Part shown: positions 6,243 to 10,529 of the stretch, piece after piece
How positions within the stretch are numbered: the stretch's first letter is position 1
How the letters are laid out: every line of letters begins with the position of its first letter
Assembly (NCBI GenBank): GCA_900555005.1
Contig: USJM01000052.1
Coordinates: 1 to 10,529, forward strand
DNA length: 10,529 nt
Reading direction: 5' to 3'
From: an uncultured Lachnospiraceae bacterium
GTDB taxonomy: Bacteria > Bacillota_A > Clostridia > Lachnospirales > Lachnospiraceae
The notes under the pieces: model-generated
The model's database searches: none
Told to the model about the DNA's origin: nothing
Seen by the model: the letters and a program-made list of their open reading frames with translations, nothing else
Program-made: the position numbers and the translations under genes

Positions 6243-6887
6243 ATGGCAGGAATATACGGAGAATTCGCTGAGACGCTTCAGAAAGTGATGGATCAGCTGG
6301 CCGGGGAGCTTTCAGATTACAACAATGAGGTAAAGGAGAAAACCGGGGACGGGATCTACGAGCATCTGCTTGGCCGGATCAAGTCGGAGGAGAGCATGCG
6401 GGAGAAATGCGACAGAAGAGGCATTCCTCAGACGGCCGAAAGCGCGCTGCGTGTCATGACGGACTCGGTCGGCCTCCGCGTCATCACCCGGTTTATCGAT
6501 GACATCTATCAGATTGTCGGGTTTTTGAGGAAGCTTCCGGGTGTCACGATTGTGCAGGAGAAGGACTATATCCGGCATGCCAAGCCGAATGGATACCGGA
6601 GCTATCATGTCATCCTGGACAGGGAGGTGCCGTATCCAGACATAGATGGCAGACAGCCTGGCCATTACTATATAGAAGTGCAGCTGCGAACCATCGCGAT
6701 GGATTCATGGGCGAGTCTGGAGCATCAGCTCAAGTATAAGAAAAACATCGGGAACGAAGAACTGATTGTAAAGGAACTGAAAAGGTGTGCGGATGAGCTG
6801 GCGGGCTGTGACCTGTCGATGCAGACCATTCGGAATATGATCCGGGAGGAAGAAAACGGGGATGAGGATACTGCTTGCAGAGGATGA
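6243..6887 (+). CDS. Small alarmone synthetase, RelA/SpoT synthetase domain only (RelQ/YjbM-like)
   Basis: This protein makes the alarmone (p)ppGpp by moving pyrophosphate from ATP to GTP or GDP. At 214 residues it is the size of stand-alone synthetases (about 210) and has neither an HD hydrolase domain nor the TGS/ACT regions of long Rel proteins. The synthetase motifs are in order: GRIKSEESMREK (44-55), the RxKxxxS element that holds ATP; DSVGLRVI (74-81) with Asp74 as a likely metal ligand; KDYIRHAKPNGYRSYH (108-122 region), which stacks GTP; and EVQLRTIAMDSWASLEHQLKYK (145-166) with Glu145 as a likely catalytic residue. ATG 6243 follows AGAGGA (6231-6236). The 3' end overlaps the response regulator gene by 26 bases, so the two are translated from one message. 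RelQ rather than RelP is favoured by the EVQLRTIAMDSWASLEH block, but the subgroup is not certain. Confidence 0.9.
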   Translation: MAGIYGEFAETLQKVMDQLAGELSDYNNEVKEKTGDGIYEHLLGRIKSEESMREKCDRRGIPQTAESALRVMTDSVGLRVITRFIDDIYQIVGFLRKLPGVTIVQEKDYIRHAKPNGYRSYHVILDREVPYPDIDGRQPGHYYIEVQLRTIAMDSWASLEHQLKYKKNIGNEELIVKELKRCADELAGCDLSMQTIRNMIREEENGDEDTACRG

Positions 6888-7539
6888 GCAGCAGCTGTCG
6901 AGAGCAGTCGCGGCGGTGCTGAGCCATATGGGATATGAGGTGGATGTCGCGGAGAACGGTCTTCGGGCTGTGGAGCTTTCCAGGGAAAAGACCTATGACT
7001 GTATGGTCTTTGACATCATGATGCCTGTCATGGACGGGATCGAGGCCCTCCGTCAGATACGGCAGAGCGGCGATGTGACGCCGGTCATCATGCTGACGGC
7101 CAAGTCTGAGGTCAGTGACCGGGTCACAGGACTCGATGCGGGAGCGGATGATTACCTGACAAAGCCCTTCGCGATCGCTGAGCTGGCTGCCCGGATCCGC
7201 TCTCTGATCCGGCGCAATGACTCCTATACGCCGAAGGTGATCTCCTGCGGCAATGTCAGCCTGGACACGACAGAGCTGGAGCTGAAGGCGGAGAATTCAA
7301 TCCGGCTTTCCGAGAAGGAAATGCAGCTGATGGAGCTGCTGATCCTCAATTCCGGAAAGGAGCTGACGGCTGCACAGATTCACGACAAAATCTGGAAGGG
7401 TGATGAAAACACACCGGAAGGGGTTGTCTGGATGTACATCTGTTATCTCAGAAACAAACTGGAGGCGGTCGCAGCGAATGTCACGATCCTCGGCGGAAAG
7501 GAAGGCCCGTATTCGCTGAAGGAAAGGGCGGCCTTGTAG
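6862..7539 (+). CDS. OmpR/PhoB-type response regulator
   Basis: This 225-residue transcription factor is the likely partner of the histidine kinase that follows 21 bases later. The receiver domain (about 1-115) has the acidic pair Glu7/Asp8, the phosphate-accepting Asp51 in MVFDIMMPVMDG, the switch Thr79 in IMLTAKSE and the conserved Lys101 in DYLTKPF. The winged-helix DNA-binding domain (about 125-220) contains SEKEMQLMELLILNSGKELT and the VVWMYICYLRNKL recognition segment typical of OmpR-type proteins. ATG 6862 lies inside the end of the alarmone synthetase gene; GGGAGGA at 6844-6850 is slightly distant, so translational coupling is likely. The target genes are unknown. The palindromes upstream of the synthetase gene and the gap before the beta-glucosidase are possible sites. 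Confidence 0.95.
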   Translation: MRILLAEDEQQLSRAVAAVLSHMGYEVDVAENGLRAVELSREKTYDCMVFDIMMPVMDGIEALRQIRQSGDVTPVIMLTAKSEVSDRVTGLDAGADDYLTKPFAIAELAARIRSLIRRNDSYTPKVISCGNVSLDTTELELKAENSIRLSEKEMQLMELLILNSGKELTAAQIHDKIWKGDENTPEGVVWMYICYLRNKLEAVAANVTILGGKEGPYSLKERAAL

Positions 7540-7560
7540 AGAAGCAGGGAGGCAGGCGGC

Positions 7561-8951
7561 ATGGAGAAAAAACTGAAGAGAAAATTTATCCTGTTAGGGG
7601 TTGCTGCGGTTCTGATCCTTCTGCTGCTGGTCGGGGCGGGATTTCATTATTTCTCCTACCGGCAGATGTACCGGTCCCTGGATCTGACGCTTTCCTACGT
7701 CATCAATCATTCTGACGCCTATGAGGAAGGGTCGGGAATCGCATCGAACTCTGAGAAAGAGTGGACAGGAGAGGGAACGGAGGCCGAGACAGAGGGGCTG
7801 ATCATTACCGGAATCAAGGATGGAGATGTGTCAGTGAAAACCCTGCCGGAGGATGAACACAATTTGCTGGAAAAACTGGTCATCGGTTTCCGTGATTTTG
7901 GAGATTCAATCGCCGGCAATGTGGAACTCACGCCCGAGAGCCGGTACAGGATGCGGTATTTCCTGATTACCCTGGATGAGAATGGAAATGTTGAGAAAAC
8001 AAGTCTGTCTCATATTGCAGAGATCAACGAAGAGACTGCAAGGCAGCTGGCCCTGAATCAGTACAGGGTCCATAAAAAGAGCGGAATGATTGAATATGCC
8101 CGCTCCAGTTACTATTATAAGTCCGTGCCCCAGCCGGACGGCCGCACAGTGATCGGATTTCTGGAATGTACGCAGGAAGTACGGAGCGTCAATGCCATGC
8201 GGGCGATCACACTCCTGGTCTGCATGTTCGTCGTGGTACTCTTCGTTGTGATTCTCAGGCTGCTGTCGCGGCGCGCGATCGCGCCCTACGTGGAGAATAT
8301 CATCAGCCAGAAGCAGTTTATCACGAATGCGAGCCATGAACTCAAGACGCCGCTTGCCATCATATCGGCGAATGCCGAGGCAATCGAGATGATCAATGGC
8401 AAAAGTGAGTGGACAGATAACATCCTGGCGCAGGTCAGACGTTCGACCGGCCTGATCAACAGCATGCTCGCCCTGGCGAGGATGAGTGAGACACAGAAGA
8501 TCGAACTGACACAGGTCGGGCTGAGCGATGTCGTACGGGAAAGCGTCACGGACTTTCTGCCGGTGGCCGGTCAGAAGGGGCGAAAACTGGAGTCAGAGAT
8601 CGCAGACGGCATCTTTGTCATGGGAGACAGGAACCTGCTGATGGAGCTGAGCAATATCCTGATTGACAATGCCGTCAAATATTGCGATGATGACGGAACC
8701 ATCCATGTTACGCTTCGGAAGAAGGGGAAGTCTGGCGCGGTCCTGTCTGTTGCAAATGACTATCAGGATGGCGCCGGTATGGACTGCAGCAGATTCTTCA
8801 GGCGGTTCTACCGGGGAGACAGCTCAACAACAGCGGCATGGAAGGACATGGAATCGGACTTTCAATGGCAAAGTCGATCACGGAGAAGATGGGCGGCAGC
8901 ATCGGTGCGGCGTGGAAAGATGGCATCATTACATTCACAGTCAGTCTGTGA
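7561..8951 (+). CDS. Membrane sensor histidine kinase, with one single-base frameshift near the end
   Basis: The kinase would sense an unknown signal outside the cell and phosphorylate the preceding regulator. ATG 7561 follows AGGGAGG (7546-7552). There is a membrane helix at about residues 9-31, an extracytoplasmic sensor of about 180 residues without a family I recognise, a second helix at about 215-236 and a short linker without an obvious HAMP domain. The H-box is FITNASHELKTP with His259, and the N-box is NILIDNAVKY with Asn370. The frame breaks just after GDSS near 8826-8829. Adding one base there (giving SSNNSG or SSHNSG) continues into GMEGHGIGLSMAKSITEKMGG, the missing ATP-lid and G-box, and ends at TGA 8949-8951. 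The repaired length is 463 residues. Read without repair, the frame runs on to 9048 with a tail that matches nothing and loses the G-box. A sequence error is the likeliest cause. Confidence 0.9.
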
Positions 8952-9044
8952 ATCTGTCCTTCTGCCGGCAGATTCTCCCGGTTTGGGGAAGAGGATGTAC
9001 AGGCAGACGGATGATGAAGACAGCAGTTCAGAAGGAGGAGAGCA

Positions 9045-10529
9045 ATGAGTAAATGGCAGCGTTTCCGGTATCAGCCATGTCTTCCGCTTGGGGAGGACGG
9101 CAGGCGGGTGACAGGTTCCCCGTCACACATTGACCTGTCACGGAAAGCGGCATCTGAAGGGATGGTGCTTCTGAAGAATGAAGAGAACGCCCTTCCGCTC
9201 CGGAAGGGCGAACGGGTCGCTCTCTTCGGAAAAGGATCGGCTGATTATGTCAAGGGTGGCGGCGGATCCGGCGATGTGACATGCGCCTATGTCCGGAATC
9301 TGTGCGACGGGATGCGGCTCAAGGAGAAGGAAGGAAAAGTACAGGTCTTTGGAAAGCTGTCTGAGTTCTATGAACAGAATGTCAGGAAGCAGCTGGAGAC
9401 CGGGGCGGAGCCGGGCATGACGGTGGAGCCGGAGCTTCCGGAGGCGCTTCTTCAGGAAGCGAGGGAACATGCAGATACGGCAGTTATCACCATCTGCCGG
9501 TTCTCCGGAGAGGGCTGGGACCGCCGGACCATCGTGAACAAGGATGATCCTTACAAACTTGATCCGACCGAACAGAGGATGTTTGACCTTTCAGCGAAGA
9601 TCTTCCCGGATGGCGATTTCTATCTGACGGATGCAGAGAAAGAGCTGGTCCGACGTGTCACGGCCCTCTTTCCGAAGGTGATTGCGGTCCTGAACGTCGG
9701 CGGGATGGTCGACAGCGAGTGGTTCAGAAGCGATGGCCGGATTCAAGGCGCCCTTCTTGCATGGCAGGGAGGGATGGAAGGCGGTCTGGCCATGGCGGAT
9801 GTGCTGACAGGCGATGTCAATCCGTCGGGTCATCTGACAGATACATTTGCGAAGGAGCTTGACGATTATCCATCGACAGCCGGCTTCCACAAGTCGACAG
9901 CCTATGTCGATTATGAGGAAGATATTTACGTCGGCTATCGATACTTTGAGACCATTCCCGGAAAAAAGGAGCGGGTCAATTATCCGTTTGGATTTGGACT
10001 GTCCTACTCAGAGTTTGTGATGATGCCGACTTTTGCGTCCTTTACAGAGGAGGGAGGCGGCCAGATCCTGCTCTCTGTGAAGGTTACGAATGTTTCGCAG
10101 ACCCCCGGAAAAGCGGTCGCACAGGTCTATGCGCAGATTCCGCAGGGAAAACTCGGAAAGCCTTCCAGAACACTGGTGGCGTTTGGAAAGACAGCGCTGC
10201 TTGGAGCCGGTGAGGCGCAGCAGATCGATCTGACCTTCCCCATCAGCCGTATGGCATCCTACGATGACACGGGCAAAGTTCAGAAGTCCGCGTGGCTGCT
10301 GGAAGCCGGAACGTACAGGTTCTATGTTGGAAATGATGTCCGGGACAATTTCCGGATCCCGTTTGAGTGGTCGCTGGAGCAGACAAGGATTCTGGAGCAG
10401 GAGAGCCCGAAGTGTGTTCCGCATAAACTGAAGCGGAGGCTGCTGGCGGACGGGAGCTATGAGGCTCTTGAGACAGATGAGAACGAGCGTCCGGAGACGG
10501 AGCTGGATTCTCCGGTACCAAAGGGGACG
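9045..10529 (+). CDS. GH3 beta-glucosidase-type hydrolase with inverted domain order, 3' end outside window
   Basis: The frame is open for 495 codons to the end of the window. ATG 9045 follows a strong AGGAGG (9033-9038). No signal peptide is present, so the enzyme should be cytoplasmic and cleave sugars already imported. Residues about 28-325 are the GH3 C-type alpha/beta sandwich domain placed first: LSRKAASEGMVLLKNEENALPL, the KGGGGSGDV loop (70-78), SGEGWDR (154-160) with Glu156 as candidate acid/base, NVGGMVDSEW, AWQGGMEGG and GDVNPSGHLTDTF. YPFGFGLSYSEF (313-324) leads into a fibronectin-III-like domain (about 325-440). The TIM-barrel domain with the catalytic Asp nucleophile is not seen and should follow downstream. 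This order is known from Ruminococcus albus and Butyrivibrio fibrisolvens enzymes of about 800-950 residues. Beta-glucosidase is the likeliest activity; beta-xylosidase or another exo-activity cannot be excluded from this part. Confidence 0.9.
   Translation, partial: MSKWQRFRYQPCLPLGEDGRRVTGSPSHIDLSRKAASEGMVLLKNEENALPLRKGERVALFGKGSADYVKGGGGSGDVTCAYVRNLCDGMRLKEKEGKVQVFGKLSEFYEQNVRKQLETGAEPGMTVEPELPEALLQEAREHADTAVITICRFSGEGWDRRTIVNKDDPYKLDPTEQRMFDLSAKIFPDGDFYLTDAEKELVRRVTALFPKVIAVLNVGGMVDSEWFRSDGRIQGALLAWQGGMEGGLAMADVLTGDVNPSGHLTDTFAKELDDYPSTAGFHKSTAYVDYEEDIYVGYRYFETIPGKKERVNYPFGFGLSYSEFVMMPTFASFTEEGGGQILLSVKVTNVSQTPGKAVAQVYAQIPQGKLGKPSRTLVAFGKTALLGAGEAQQIDLTFPISRMASYDDTGKVQKSAWLLEAGTYRFYVGNDVRDNFRIPFEWSLEQTRILEQESPKCVPHKLKRRLLADGSYEALETDENERPETELDSPVPKGT

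Noticed and set aside
6103..6288. Small 61-codon frame ahead of the alarmone synthetase
   Set aside because: It covers the promoter, inverted repeats and the start of the synthetase, has no convincing ribosome binding site, and its product resembles nothing recognisable.
8663..9052. 129-codon forward frame across the end of the kinase
   Set aside because: It is a shadow frame. The true continuation of the kinase after repair lies in a different frame and carries the G-box.

Overview
The window reads as a stretch of a Clostridia (Firmicutes) chromosome, most likely Lachnospiraceae-like and plausibly from a gut or rumen. The grounds are the SUF gene order ending sufD-sufS-sufU, AGGAGG-type ribosome binding sites before most genes, sigma-A-like promoters, a sugar ABC transporter with a LacI-type operator, and a GH3 beta-glucosidase whose domain order is inverted, as in the Ruminococcus albus and Butyrivibrio enzymes. 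The taxonomy is inference. All recognised genes are on the + strand.

Layout. (1) 2-2255: the end of an iron-sulfur cluster assembly operon, with the C-terminus of SufD, the cysteine desulfurase SufS and the zinc-dependent sulfur acceptor SufU, closed by a clear intrinsic terminator at 2320-2354. (2) 2455-6034: a carbohydrate ABC importer operon. A strong promoter carries a LacI/CcpA-type operator over its start point. It drives a solute-binding protein, then a hairpin-rich 217-base gap, then two permeases and a terminator. No ATPase gene is present, so a shared MsmK-type ATPase encoded elsewhere probably energises it. (3) 6107-8951: a small alarmone synthetase (RelA/SpoT synthetase domain only), with inverted repeats in its leader, followed by an OmpR-type response regulator that overlaps it and a membrane histidine kinase. 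(4) 9045 to the end: a GH3 beta-glucosidase with its C-type domain first, running off the window. It has no signal peptide and would act in the cytoplasm on imported oligosaccharides.

The most striking point about the sequence itself is that three conserved genes (sufS twice, the first permease, the histidine kinase) are each broken by loss of exactly one base. Adding back one base at each point restores a full-length, motif-complete protein, and every loss can be placed in a homopolymer run. In the repaired SufS, the PLP lysine is residue 224 and the catalytic cysteine residue 364, close to E. coli SufS. This pattern looks like indel errors in the assembly rather than gene decay, so these genes are annotated as single CDSs with frameshifts.

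I found no CRISPR array, insertion sequence, tRNA, rRNA, phage gene or clear defence system. The most system-like part is the tightly packed alarmone synthetase / response regulator / histidine kinase / beta-glucosidase block, which could link a membrane signal, (p)ppGpp production and sugar use. That linkage is inferred from gene order only.
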